The notes under the pieces are model-generated. The model saw nothing but the letters and a program-made list of their open reading frames with translations, made no database searches and had not been told where the DNA came from. From the IMG/VR virus record IMGVR_UViG_3300046010_001358, positions 1 through 38,579 of that record: a stretch of 38,579 nt of DNA, one strand, 5' to 3'. The stretch's first letter is position 1; the number at the start of each line of letters is the position of its first letter. Both the position numbers and the translations under genes were made by a program. This document shows, in pieces, positions 15,601 through 22,919 of the stretch. The stretch comes from a virus.

Positions 15601-15908
15601 TGTACGCCAAAGACGCAGCACTAAAGGGCATTCAAAATGCGCTGGCCGCACGAGGTTTCAAGTGGCCTGAGAAGGGCAAGAAGGACAAGGATTCCGTTGT
15701 TGCGCGCCTCATGGCATTCGACGCGCTGCACAACCTGACCGGCCTGTCGCGTAGCGCAATTTCAATGTTGGTCAGCAACAGCCCCAGCAACACCACAAAC
15801 ATGATTCAGCGCGTGGAGCGGTGTTACCGAACGCCAATTGACAGGGCGAACTGGATTGTGCAGGCCCGAGCAGCGATTGATGCTGTGCTTTCACAGGAGG
15901 CAACATGA
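15600..15908 (+). CDS. Uncharacterised 102-residue early protein
   Basis: The ATG at 15600 shares one base with the Gp157 stop (TGATG). The sequence has two helical regions, KDAALKGIQNALAARGFKW and a middle FDALHNLTGLSRSAISMLVS. The second resembles a helix-turn-helix ('LTGLSRSAISML'). The remainder is polar with an R-rich patch (MIQRVERCYRTPIDRANW). DNA binding is possible but I cannot name a family. It is coupled to both neighbours by overlapping start and stop codons. Confidence 0.65.
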   Translation: MYAKDAALKGIQNALAARGFKWPEKGKKDKDSVVARLMAFDALHNLTGLSRSAISMLVSNSPSNTTNMIQRVERCYRTPIDRANWIVQARAAIDAVLSQEAT

Positions 15909-16219
15909 ACCTTTTCGATGCAGCAGAGGCAGAGAGACTGAAGTTGCACGGCAAGGCTGTTGCAGCACAATCACGATCCGAGTTGTTGGGATTGGCGCGT
16001 GTGTATGCGTTGATGCTGGTCCGTCGCAACGGCACTGTACATGCCGACGATGTCGCTGGAGCGATGGCGAATGACGGATTGAATTACGCTGACCTTGGCA
16101 ACGCGGCCGGCAGCGTGTTTGACTGTTCATTCCAATGGACTGGTCAGGTCATTCGCAGCTTGAGACCATCCACGCACGGCAGGATTGTTCGCGTTTGGAG
16201 GTTGAAATGCGATACTTGA
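15905..16219 (+). CDS. Uncharacterised 104-residue protein, winged-helix-like
   Basis: The ATG at 15905 overlaps the previous stop by four bases, with AGGAGG just upstream. Residues ~25-100 run from a helix (ELLGLARVYALMLVRRNG) through DDVAGAMANDG and AAGSVF to WTGQVIRSLRPSTHG and RIVRVWRLK. A helix, helix, helix and beta-hairpin ending is compatible with a winged-helix DNA-binding fold, but this is a pattern guess. Related unnamed proteins are common in phage early regions. Its last 13 bases overlap the methyltransferase gene. Confidence 0.65.
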   Translation: MNLFDAAEAERLKLHGKAVAAQSRSELLGLARVYALMLVRRNGTVHADDVAGAMANDGLNYADLGNAAGSVFDCSFQWTGQVIRSLRPSTHGRIVRVWRLKCDT

Positions 16220-17103
16220 GCGTGTGCAGCGGCATCGAAGCCGCGACAGTTGCGTGGGAGCCGCTTGGGTGGAAGCCTGTCGGCTTCAGCGAGATTGAAA
16301 AGTTCCCATGCGAAGTGTTGAAGCATCACTATCCGAACATCACAAACTACGGAGACATGACGAAACATGAAGAATGGGACATCAAACCCGGAACTGTCGA
16401 TCTTCTGGCAGGTGGAACACCCTGCCAAGCGTTCAGCATGCTTGGCAAGCGAGGCGGACTTTCTGACCATCGTGGCAACTTGGCCCTTGTCTATCTCGGA
16501 ATTGCTGCACGCTTGCAGCCTCGGTGGATCGTCTGGGAAAATGTCGTGGGACTCTTGTCATCCAACGGAGGACGGGACTTTGGAGCCTTCCTGCGGTATT
16601 TGGGAGACTGTGGGTATGGGTGGTGCTACAGAGTGCTTGACGCTCGGTATTTCGGAGTCGCCCAGTCCCGAAGACGAATCTTTCTTGTGGCGTTCCGTGG
16701 AAACGGTGTTGGAGACTGGAGATATCCCGCAGCGGTTCTATGCAACGCCCAAGGCTTGCGCGGGGTTCCTGCGCCGAGACATCCGCCGGGGCATGAAATT
16801 GTTGGATGCCTTACGCGAAGGAGTCTCGCAAGTCGCTGCAACATGGCCGCAGAAGAAGGATTCTTGATCCTTGATAGAAATGGCAAACCAAGATGGGCGA
16901 TGCCGATTGAATGCGAGAGGCTGATGGGATTCCCAGATGGATATACAGACATTGAATCGGCAACCGACACGAAGCGGTATTGGTGTCTTGGCAATTCATG
17001 GTGCGTGCCTGTAGCCCGGTGGATTGGCAAGCGCATTCAGATGGTTGAGGATTTGCTGTCTGCGCGGCGCGACGGCTTGCAATTCGATCAGGATCAGGGA
17101 TGA
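16207..17103 (+). CDS. DNA (cytosine-5) methyltransferase
   Basis: 298 residues from ATG 16207, with GGAG 6 bases upstream; the longer open frame overlaps the previous gene. It transfers methyl from S-adenosylmethionine to C5 of cytosine. Motif I is SVCSGIEAATVAWEPLGW. Motif IV is GGTPCQAFS with catalytic Cys73. Motif VI is ENV at 111-113, motif VIII QSRRRIFLV at 153-161, motif IX ECERLMGFPDGYT, and motif X GNSWCVPVARWIG. All required motifs are present. The target-recognition part between VIII and IX is short, so the recognition sequence cannot be told. No matching restriction enzyme is nearby, so it probably protects phage DNA from host restriction. Confidence 0.92.
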   Translation: MRYLSVCSGIEAATVAWEPLGWKPVGFSEIEKFPCEVLKHHYPNITNYGDMTKHEEWDIKPGTVDLLAGGTPCQAFSMLGKRGGLSDHRGNLALVYLGIAARLQPRWIVWENVVGLLSSNGGRDFGAFLRYLGDCGYGWCYRVLDARYFGVAQSRRRIFLVAFRGNGVGDWRYPAAVLCNAQGLRGVPAPRHPPGHEIVGCLTRRSLASRCNMAAEEGFLILDRNGKPRWAMPIECERLMGFPDGYTDIESATDTKRYWCLGNSWCVPVARWIGKRIQMVEDLLSARRDGLQFDQDQG

Positions 17104-17115
17104 TGCAAAGCGAAA

Positions 17116-17140
17116 CGGCCCCCGTGTGTCGCGGGAGCCG
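17116..17140 (+). terminator. Terminator-like hairpin between methyltransferase and HNH genes
   Basis: CGGC-C-CCCGTG, loop TGT, CGCGGG-A-GCCG forms a stable, nearly perfect stem of about 10 bp. The following CTTCTG is a poor T-tract, so termination would be partial at best. Confidence 0.35.
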
Positions 17141-17183
17141 CTTCTGACCGTAACCGCGCCGAAACTGGCGCAGGAGGCTTCGC

Positions 17184-17738
17184 GTGAGTGTATCCAAGAA
17201 TCGGCGCACGCCAATATCAAAGAGGCGGCGTTTCGATGTGTTCAAGCGTGATGGGTTCGCATGTCAATACTGCGGACGCAAAACGCCGGAAGTTGTGCTT
17301 GAAGTCGATCACATCGTTCCCGTCGTAGATGGCGGCGAAAATGAAATCGACAATCTGACCACCGCTTGCTTTGAATGCAATCGCGGCAAGGCGCACAAGT
17401 CACTGAAGGCGATTCCGGAACCGATGAAGGAACGCGCCGCTCGGATCAAGGAAGCCGAAGCGCAACTCTCGGCCTATTCAAAGATCATGGAAGACCGCCG
17501 CGCTCGGATTGACGAGCAAGTGTGGTCGATTATTTGGGCATTGCATCCCAACCGCAACACAGTTCCCCGAACTTGGATTTCAGGAATCACGAAGTTTCTA
17601 GATCGACTCTCATACCCAGAGATCATGCAAGCCGTGGAAATCACTCGGCTGAAGGGCATTTACAGTGAAAGCAAGGAGTTTCGATATTTCTGCGGGACTT
17701 GCTGGGCCATGATCCGAGAGAGGTCGGGTCAGCAATGA
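17184..17738 (+). CDS. HNH endonuclease
   Basis: 184 residues. GTG start at 17184 with AGGAGG 6 bases upstream. The HNH core is at residues 20-75: CQYC (Cys27, Cys30), DHIVP (Asp42, His43), IDNL (Asn57), then CFECNRGK (Cys62, Cys65). Two CxxC pairs bind structural zinc and the His/Asn residues hold the catalytic metal. The ~100-residue C-terminal part is helical and basic and probably binds DNA. It may be a homing-type nuclease or a phage replication/packaging nuclease. It follows a hairpin and an 80-base gap, yet ends in an ATGA overlap with the next gene, so it is fitted into the operon on that side. Confidence 0.85.
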   Translation: MSVSKNRRTPISKRRRFDVFKRDGFACQYCGRKTPEVVLEVDHIVPVVDGGENEIDNLTTACFECNRGKAHKSLKAIPEPMKERAARIKEAEAQLSAYSKIMEDRRARIDEQVWSIIWALHPNRNTVPRTWISGITKFLDRLSYPEIMQAVEITRLKGIYSESKEFRYFCGTCWAMIRERSGQQ

Positions 17739-18532
17739 GCAGCAAAGAAACACTTGGTCGCGCACCGTGGATGCAGTTCTGGGGCGACGACTTTATGGCA
17801 GCGACACTTGGATGGTCTGCCGCCGAGCGTGGTGCGTACCTGATTCTTCTGTGGGCTGCGTGGCAGGGCGATGGTCTGCCAGCCGAGCCGGAGCGTGTGT
17901 TCCGACTCGACCAGGACATTCAATCTGCATGGCCGATCCTTGAACCCAAGTTCCCCGTTGGGCCGGACGGGCGTAGGAGAAACCAACGGCAGGAATCAGA
18001 ACGGGCCAAAGCCGACAAGTTCCTGCGTGACAAGGCCGCAGCCGGACGGGCATCGGCAGCAGCACGGCAACAGAACAGCAACAGCCGTTCAACACCTGTT
18101 GCAACAGACGCACCAACAGAACCGCAACACGACGGCAACCATTCACTGTCACTGTCACTGTCACTATCACCTTCACTGCCACAGTCAAATAACTCAATCT
18201 CGCTCAACGGCGTTGCCGTCGAGCCAGTTTCATCCGTAAATGATCCCAAGCCGAACCGACGAGCCACGATCCCGCAGGCCGCGCTGGACGCGCTTTGGCA
18301 GCGGTTCCCTCGGAAGGTGGGCCGGAAGAAAGCCATGACCCTGCTGGACAGGGCCGTGCGCGAGGTGATGGAGGACTTTGAGCATGACGAGCCGACCGAT
18401 GCCCTGATCTGGATGGAGGAGCGGATTGACGCGCTCGCCAAGCAGCACAAGCTGTCCGACCCGAAGTTCATCCCGCACCCAGCGACCTGGCTAGGCCAGG
18501 GACGATACCTTGATCCTGTGGAGACACCATGA
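17735..18532 (+). CDS. DUF1376-type replication initiation protein (phage O-like)
   Basis: 265 residues from ATG 17735 in an ATGA overlap. Residues 8-105 (APWMQFWGDDFMAATLGWSA, then ERGAYLILLWAAW) match DUF1376, found at the N-terminus of phage replication proteins that take the place of lambda O. A polar linker with a Ser-Leu hexamer repeat (about 136-150) precedes a C-terminal domain at about 175-260 containing LWQRFPRKVGRKKAM and HPATWLGQGRYLD. That end is typical of phage replication proteins. It probably recognises the replication origin and recruits host helicase. The genome has no DNA polymerase, so host machinery is assumed. Confidence 0.75.
   Translation: MSSKETLGRAPWMQFWGDDFMAATLGWSAAERGAYLILLWAAWQGDGLPAEPERVFRLDQDIQSAWPILEPKFPVGPDGRRRNQRQESERAKADKFLRDKAAAGRASAAARQQNSNSRSTPVATDAPTEPQHDGNHSLSLSLSLSPSLPQSNNSISLNGVAVEPVSSVNDPKPNRRATIPQAALDALWQRFPRKVGRKKAMTLLDRAVREVMEDFEHDEPTDALIWMEERIDALAKQHKLSDPKFIPHPATWLGQGRYLDPVETP
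18143..18178 (+). repeat. Six-unit TCACTG hexamer repeat inside the replication gene
   Basis: Six tandem units of TCACTG (four exact, two changed to TCACTA and TCACCT) encode alternating Ser-Leu in the linker between the two domains. Slippage by one unit would keep the frame and only change linker length. Confidence 0.7.
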
Positions 18533-18981
18533 GAACCGAAACCGCAGCGACGATCCTTGAACACTTCGGAGGCAGCACATGGGCCAAGCCGGACAGCAAG
18601 CGGCACGCCGAAGCCGCCAGGGTGCTGGATGAGTTCAGCCACGAGGACATCGTGCAGGCGTGCAAGACGATGCGCCTGACCCTCTCGCGCTCCAGCGTCA
18701 AGCCGGAGGAACTGGCCACGGAGATCCGGCGCAACACCAAGCGTGCGAAGGTTCACGCGCAGGCGTGGAAGGACGCGATCAATCCATATGACATCGAATG
18801 CGAGCGCAAGTTCCAACGGAACGCCGTACTCCTTGCGCCGCGAGAAGTCATCGCAGCAGCAGTCGCCAAGTGCCGGAAGATTGGCGCGCTTGACGGCACG
18901 CCGCTGTCGCCCAAGGTCGAGGAGTGGAGCGCGTATACGGTCGGCATGGTTTATGCAGCAATTGAGGAGGCACACGGATGA
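18529..18981 (+). CDS. Uncharacterised 150-residue protein, possible replication partner
   Basis: ATG 18529 in an ATGA overlap with the replication protein. The product is helical throughout with many charged residues: KRHAEAARVLDEF, DIVQACKTMRLTLSRSS and AKCRKIGALDG are representative. There is no ATP-binding P-loop, so it is not a DnaC-type loader. Position directly after the initiator suggests a helicase-loading or accessory role like lambda P, but this is inferred only from gene order. It ends in an ATGA overlap with the next gene. Confidence 0.65.
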   Translation: MRTETAATILEHFGGSTWAKPDSKRHAEAARVLDEFSHEDIVQACKTMRLTLSRSSVKPEELATEIRRNTKRAKVHAQAWKDAINPYDIECERKFQRNAVLLAPREVIAAAVAKCRKIGALDGTPLSPKVEEWSAYTVGMVYAAIEEAHG

Positions 18982-19289
18982 CAGACTCCGATCACATCAT
19001 GCAACTTCGACAGCAGGTGGCGAATCTGCATGGATTACTGGTCAAGGCTCAGGCCGAGCGCGACCAGGCGCAGTCCAAAGTCCAGCGCATCATGTCTGGG
19101 CTAGAAGGCTGCTGCATGACCTGTGAGCCTGTCGGGGTTCGCAATCAGCAGATGGAACAGCACATCAAGACTCTGCAAGCCGAGCGCGACGAGGCGAGGC
19201 GGGAGGTGTCGAAATTGATGGGTGGTAGTGCAGAGCAAAATTGGTACGCAAATCGTCGCGGCTGGGACTGCTTCAAGGAGAATCCATGA
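18978..19289 (+). CDS. Coiled-coil protein with a Cys pair, 103 residues
   Basis: Starts in an ATGA overlap at 18978. Two coiled-coil segments (about 8-40 and 55-82, both with AERDQAQSK/AERDEARRE-type heptads) flank a short loop containing GCCMTC. This matches common phage proteins of unknown role often described only as coiled coil. The Cys residues might bind a metal. The end is NRRGWDCFKENP. It is coupled to its neighbours by overlapping codons. Confidence 0.65.
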   Translation: MTDSDHIMQLRQQVANLHGLLVKAQAERDQAQSKVQRIMSGLEGCCMTCEPVGVRNQQMEQHIKTLQAERDEARREVSKLMGGSAEQNWYANRRGWDCFKENP

Positions 19290-19540
19290 CCCTTCCACGC
19301 GAACGGTTTAGAGCGATTGCAAAGACGCGCAACCTACTGAAGGCGTTGTGTGACGCGAAACGCACGCCTGGTGTACCGAAACCGCTCAGGGACGAGGCGG
19401 CAGCTTGCCTGAAGCACTTTCCAACGCCGCTTGACATGGACGAGGCCATCCACGGACTTCGATTGGCTGCACAGGTCTTCGCAGCAGTTGAACCGATCCC
19501 ACGGAAACTTCGTCGGCCGGAACGGGAAAATGATGAGTAA
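19286..19540 (+). CDS. BPSL0761-like small protein
   Basis: 84 residues from ATG 19286, with AAGGAG 5 bases upstream. The pattern PRERFRAIAKTRNLLKAL, then VPKPLRDEAAACLKHFPT and a hydrophobic/acidic middle is like small (pro)phage proteins named after Burkholderia BPSL0761. Their function is unknown. The end is basic (RKLRRPEREN). The assignment is from memory of the pattern, so it is moderate. Confidence 0.55.
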   Translation: MTLPRERFRAIAKTRNLLKALCDAKRTPGVPKPLRDEAAACLKHFPTPLDMDEAIHGLRLAAQVFAAVEPIPRKLRRPERENDE

Positions 19541-19552
19541 GATGGGGACACC

Positions 19553-20008
19553 ATGATGGGCCACCAGCCACGGACGGCTAGTGCCCGTGAGATCCTCAAG
19601 GCTTGGCAGGATGCCCTTATGCCTGACGTACTTACCGTTACCGTTGGACTACCGGCGCGCACGCTTTCCGCGAACGCAAGAGTTCATTGGGCGGTCAAAA
19701 TGAAGGCAACGAAACGGGCGCGCATTGAATCGTGGGCGAGCGCGCAGATTGCCATGCACGAGGCTGGCGAGAAGGGCGGATGGAAAGAGTCCACATGCCA
19801 GGTCCACTGGTACGCACGGGATAACCGAAGACGCGACAAGGACAATTGCCTATCAAGCCTCAAGGCAACATTCGACGGATTGGTTGATGCTGGATTACTG
19901 AAAGACGATTCTGCCCTGACGCACCTTCCGTTGTTGATTTTCGTTGACTCAAAGAATCCGAGGGTTGAGTTGTTGCTCAAGCGGTGGGAGGTCAAGGATG
20001 GCGCGTAA
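19553..20008 (+). CDS. rusA: RusA-type Holliday junction resolvase
   Basis: 151 residues. RusA enzymes cut four-way DNA junctions using a metal site of conserved Asp residues. Here RRRDKDN gives Asp95 and Asp97 with Asn98, followed by SLKATFDGLVDAGLLKDDS containing Asp118/119. This is the classical RusA signature: a D-x-DN motif, a helix, then 'D-aG-l..DD'. The N-terminal ~22 residues are extra. ATG codons at 19553 and 19556 are both possible. The stop lies 11 bases inside the next gene. In this phage it probably resolves recombination intermediates made by Bet or branched DNA before packaging. Confidence 0.88.
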   Translation: MMGHQPRTASAREILKAWQDALMPDVLTVTVGLPARTLSANARVHWAVKMKATKRARIESWASAQIAMHEAGEKGGWKESTCQVHWYARDNRRRDKDNCLSSLKATFDGLVDAGLLKDDSALTHLPLLIFVDSKNPRVELLLKRWEVKDGA

Positions 20009-20954
20009 TGAACTTGAACGTGTACTTAAGACGTTGGAAGGCCATTACTGGCGCGAGGGCGCATCGCCAGGCTCAAGGTGGACCGTTGAAAAGATGGGTC
20101 GCAACATTCACCGAGTGACCATGCTCGCCAATACTCCGCATGCGTTTGAGTGGAACGGGTTGCTGGCATCAGACAGGCACCACGATCACGCCAAGTCGGA
20201 TTGGGATTTGGAGCGCAAGCACCTCAATGAACTGATGAAGCGAAAGGGAGGAGTAATTGACTGTGGGGATCTTTTTTGCGCCATGCAGGGGCGTTGGGAT
20301 TTGAGAGCTGATCGCTCTGCATTGCGCGAGGAATATCAATCTGGTGATTACCTTGATGCTCTTGTTCGCGAGGCCACAAAGTTTTACTCGCCGTATGCGG
20401 ATCGTTTTGTCTGCATCGGAAGGGGCAACCACGAGACAGGGATTACAAAAAGACACGAGACCGACCTCACTGAGCGCCTGTGCGCTGGATTGAGTGCGAG
20501 CGCGCCCTGCCCCGTTTACTCTGGCGGCTACGGCGGCTACGTCCTGTTCCGACTGATCACAAGCAAGGGCGGCTCGTTCTCGTTCCGTGTGCGTTATTTT
20601 CACGGAGCGGGTGGCGGCGCCATGATGACGCACGGGGTGCTAGACACGCGCCGGCATGCTTCGTTTTGGCCTGACGCTGACATGGTGATTACTGGACACT
20701 CGCATCACCACTGGACTGTGCCCATCGCACGCGAGCGCCTGCGCCAGTTCAACGGGCAAGCCGAGGTGGTGATCGACGAGCAACTGCATGTGCGCATCGG
20801 TACCTACAAAGACGAACACGGTGACGGTTTTGGCGGGTGGTCTGTTGAGCGTGGCATGGCACCAAAGTCGACGGGCGCAGTATGGATGCGTCTGCACATT
20901 GCAGGCAAGCAGTCTGAGTACAGACTGGCAGCCGAGGTGACCCGTGCTACATGA
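19998..20954 (+). CDS. Calcineurin-like metallophosphoesterase
   Basis: 318 residues from ATG 19998, with GGGAGG 6 bases upstream. The metal-binding motifs are in order: DRH (Asp59, His61), GD (Asp91), GNHE (Asn144, His145), FHG (His202) and GHSHHH (His234, His236). The full set fits an active two-metal phosphoesterase. The substrate is not visible. Relatives in phages include Mre11-like nucleases and small-molecule phosphatases; no SbcC/Rad50 partner is present, so it acts alone or with a host protein. It sits between the resolvase and a small HExxH protein with overlapping ends, so a DNA-processing role is the most natural guess. Confidence 0.8.
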   Translation: MARNELERVLKTLEGHYWREGASPGSRWTVEKMGRNIHRVTMLANTPHAFEWNGLLASDRHHDHAKSDWDLERKHLNELMKRKGGVIDCGDLFCAMQGRWDLRADRSALREEYQSGDYLDALVREATKFYSPYADRFVCIGRGNHETGITKRHETDLTERLCAGLSASAPCPVYSGGYGGYVLFRLITSKGGSFSFRVRYFHGAGGGAMMTHGVLDTRRHASFWPDADMVITGHSHHHWTVPIARERLRQFNGQAEVVIDEQLHVRIGTYKDEHGDGFGGWSVERGMAPKSTGAVWMRLHIAGKQSEYRLAAEVTRAT

Positions 20955-21276
20955 GGCCAGACTCACTATCAACTCAAGGCGGTGGAGAATCAAGCTCGTC
21001 CGCGCCAAAGACCTGCCAAAGGACTGGCTAGGCGACTGCGACCACCCGCCAGGGCCGCATCCAACCATCCGTGTCCGAAGGAACCTGCCTCAGCAGCGGC
21101 TTGCATCGGTCATCGCTCACGAGGTCCTGCACGCGGCGGTGCCTTCGCTGGATGAGGCGACAGTACAGGCCGCCAGCGACGCAATCGGAAGGGCTATGTT
21201 TCTGCTACAGTTTCGCAGAATCAAACCGTCCAAGGAGGACACATGCCGACGCCAGCGAAAGGCAAGCGATTCGTAA
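20944..21276 (+). CDS. Small HExxH metalloprotease-like protein
   Basis: 110 residues from GTG 20944, overlapping the phosphoesterase by 11 bases. The middle has AHEVLHAAVPSLDE: a zincin HExxH motif with two His ligands and the catalytic Glu. A first region (RWRIKLVRAKDLPKDWLG) and a final helical, basic part complete it. Similar phage proteins are loosely related to SprT/ImmA-type zinc proteases. The target is unknown. The last 34 bases overlap the next gene in another frame. Confidence 0.65.
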   Translation: MLHEARLTINSRRWRIKLVRAKDLPKDWLGDCDHPPGPHPTIRVRRNLPQQRLASVIAHEVLHAAVPSLDEATVQAASDAIGRAMFLLQFRRIKPSKEDTCRRQRKASDS

Positions 21277-21509
21277 AGGTGGTGCGGAACCAGGCGACTG
21301 GACGAACCCGCAAGGTTTCATACGGTCAGGCCGGCAAGGCCAAGGGCGGAGGCGACCGCATCAAGCCAGGCACCGCGAAGGGGGACGCATACTGCGCCCG
21401 TAGCTTTGCGCAGTTGAAGGCGCATCCCAAAGCAGCCAAGAACCCAAACAGCCCGTTGCGGCTCTCCCGTGCGAAGTGGAAGTGCAGCGGAAAGACGAGC
21501 GGGGGCTAA
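21243..21509 (+). CDS. Small basic phage protein, 88 residues
   Basis: ATG 21243, preceded by AAGGAGG at a usable distance. The product is very basic: KGKRFVKVVRNQATGRTRKV opens it, then DRIKPGTAKGDAYCARSF and PNSPLRLSRAKWKCSG. The last two patterns recur in many phage genomes next to packaging genes, with no assigned function. RNA or DNA binding is likely from composition. The start overlaps the previous gene by 34 bases; the stop shares one base with the next start (TAATG). Confidence 0.65.
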   Translation: MPTPAKGKRFVKVVRNQATGRTRKVSYGQAGKAKGGGDRIKPGTAKGDAYCARSFAQLKAHPKAAKNPNSPLRLSRAKWKCSGKTSGG

Positions 21510-22048
21510 TGGGTAGGCACGCCAACCTTCCATTTCACCTGTATGTGAATGTCTCCAACAAGGCACTGGGTCCAGAAATGCCAAAGGGGCACACGCGAGG
21601 AATATGGCATGCCGTCTACTGTCGACCTGGGCAGGGACTTATGGCCGAATGTCTGCTTGAAAGCGGCGCGCATTGGTGCGGAATTCCAATGCAAATGCTG
21701 TTCACCACAGATGATGTTGCGAATCCGGTTCATGCCACCGAACCTTGGGGTGCGATGGGTGAACACATTGAAACATTCCATGCCCACTATCTCGAAGGGA
21801 TGCCCGTAGTTACACTACACGAGCAGGCAAAGGGTCGGCATACGGGCATCATCATCGACTGGGCAGATGGATTCAGCAGGTATCCGCAGGAACACAAGCC
21901 CCTAAATCTCATAAACCTTGATTCTGGACAGTTTGCCTTACTGCCGAACAACTACCTGCTCATGTCGGACAATCACTTCACTCGTGCAGACACAAAGCAG
22001 AACCTAAAGTTCTACAAGCGAAACGAAACCGTTTACTGGGAGCAATGA
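21509..22048 (+). CDS. Uncharacterised 179-residue protein
   Basis: Starts at ATG 21509 in TAATG. The sequence is rich in His and aromatic residues: MGRHANLPFHLYVNVSNKAL, HTRGIWHAVYCRPG, HATEPWGAMGEHIETFHAHY. It ends FYKRNETVYWEQ. No signal peptide, membrane helix or known catalytic motif is visible. It looks like a globular soluble protein between the early genes and packaging genes, and I cannot assign a function. Confidence 0.65.
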   Translation: MGRHANLPFHLYVNVSNKALGPEMPKGHTRGIWHAVYCRPGQGLMAECLLESGAHWCGIPMQMLFTTDDVANPVHATEPWGAMGEHIETFHAHYLEGMPVVTLHEQAKGRHTGIIIDWADGFSRYPQEHKPLNLINLDSGQFALLPNNYLLMSDNHFTRADTKQNLKFYKRNETVYWEQ

Positions 22049-22179
22049 TGGCAAAGAAGTCAAAGAACAGCCTGGTCGGAAACATCAACCGCAGGCGCAA
22101 GGCCGGCACCAGCCGACCAAAGTCCAAGTCAACCGTATCCAAGGCCGCCTATGCACAACTCCGAAAGGGATGGAAGTAA
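22045..22179 (+). CDS. Small very basic protein, 44 residues
   Basis: ATG 22045 (or 22048) in an ATGA overlap. The product, MMAKKSKNSLVGNINRRRKA, continues GTSRPKSKSTVSKAAYAQLR and ends KGWK. About a third of the residues are Lys or Arg. Small basic proteins of this kind commonly precede terminase genes in podoviruses and may bind DNA. The stop shares a base with the next start (TAATG). Confidence 0.65.
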   Translation: MMAKKSKNSLVGNINRRRKAGTSRPKSKSTVSKAAYAQLRKGWK

Positions 22180-22570
22180 TGCCATTCAAGTCCAAGGCCC
22201 AGCAAAAGTTCATGTACGCGCAGCACCCAAAGATCGCAGCGCGCTGGGCCAAGAAAACCAAGAGCTTCAAGAGCCTGCCAGCACGCGCAAAGAAGCGAAA
22301 GTAATCGCTCTCAACGAGCGCGGTTTCCGCATTGGCGCAACGCACCACAATGCCACGATCCCGGAAGAAACCATCCAGCGACTCCGATACCTCCACGAAG
22401 AAGAGGGAATCGGATATAGACGCCTCGCAAGAATGTTCAATATCCGGCGCGATACAGTTGTCAAAATCTGCCGGTACGAGCGACGGGGACAGGTTCCCCA
22501 TGCCTGGAAGCGGGTCAAAGAGAGTGGGAAGGCCAGCGGGCAAGATGCCCGTGCCGCAGATGGAGGCTGA
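22151..22570 (+). CDS. Helix-turn-helix protein upstream of terminase (long frame)
   Basis: 139 residues if started at ATG 22151, which has AAGG 6 bases upstream. Residues 58-122 form the conserved part: GFRIGATHHNATIPEETIQR, then GIGYRRLARMFNIRRDTVVKICRYERR, a homeodomain-like helix-turn-helix of the resolvase/recombinase type. It probably binds DNA near the packaging genes or acts as a late regulator. The first 50 residues overlap, in another frame, two well-formed small basic genes. In that stretch the only ATG is 22151. Alternatives are CTG within the overlap or ATC at 22304, which is placed like TAATC on the upstream stop. The conserved protein may therefore start near 22304. Confidence 0.6.
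   Translation: MHNSERDGSNAIQVQGPAKVHVRAAPKDRSALGQENQELQEPASTRKEAKVIALNERGFRIGATHHNATIPEETIQRLRYLHEEEGIGYRRLARMFNIRRDTVVKICRYERRGQVPHAWKRVKESGKASGQDARAADGG
22179..22304 (+). CDS. Small basic protein MPFKSKAQQKFM, 41 residues
   Basis: Starts at ATG 22179 in TAATG. MPFKSKAQQKFMYAQHPKIA continues ARWAKKTKSFKSLP and ends ARAKKRK. The MPxKSKAQQ(R/K)FM opening is one of the most recurrent small phage proteins, with unknown function. It lies entirely inside the long reading frame of the HTH gene in a different frame. Confidence 0.7.
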   Translation: MPFKSKAQQKFMYAQHPKIAARWAKKTKSFKSLPARAKKRK

Positions 22571-22919
22571 ATCGCTCATCAGGTGGATATCCGAAGGCCG
22601 GCCCCTGCGCGAGTGGTGCAGGATCGAAGGAAACCCGGAATGGCGCACTATCTACGATTGGATGGATAAGGACGCGGATTTCTCCGCACGCATCGCCCGC
22701 GCACGCGAGGACGGCTACGACGTGATTGCGGACGAATGCCAGCGTCTAGCCGACCTTGAGCCGATGGATCAGGTACAGGTCCAATGGAGGCGACTACAAA
22801 TTGAGACACGCCTCAAGCTGCTTGCCAAGTGGAATCCGAAGAAGTACGGCGACAGGGCGCAGTTGGACCACGGCGGCGGAATCGTTCTGAACGTCGTGAC
22901 CAATGTCCCACGCGACTAA
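22500..22919 (+). CDS. terS: Terminase small subunit
   Basis: 139 residues from ATG 22500; an in-frame ATG at 22545 is the alternative. A basic start (SGSKRVGRPAGKMP) is followed by a small-terminase HTH and helices: EGRPLREWCRIEGNPEWRTI, YDWMDKDADFSARIARARE, then VQWRRLQIETRLKLLAKWNP and KKYGDR. This order (DNA-binding HTH, then oligomerising helices ending in WNPKKYGDR) is typical of Sf6-like small terminases. It recognises phage DNA for packaging. It overlaps the HTH gene by 71 bases and the large subunit gene by 17 bases. Confidence 0.85.
   Translation: MPGSGSKRVGRPAGKMPVPQMEAESLIRWISEGRPLREWCRIEGNPEWRTIYDWMDKDADFSARIARAREDGYDVIADECQRLADLEPMDQVQVQWRRLQIETRLKLLAKWNPKKYGDRAQLDHGGGIVLNVVTNVPRD

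Noticed and set aside
16367-16867. 166-codon plus frame inside the methyltransferase gene
   Set aside because: All methyltransferase motifs are in the other frame without interruption.
17103-17147. 14-codon frame after the methyltransferase
   Set aside because: Reads through the hairpin, has no clear role and is likely chance.
17920-18975. 351-codon minus-strand frame opposite the replication genes
   Set aside because: Antisense of two well-supported, coupled plus genes; no family pattern.
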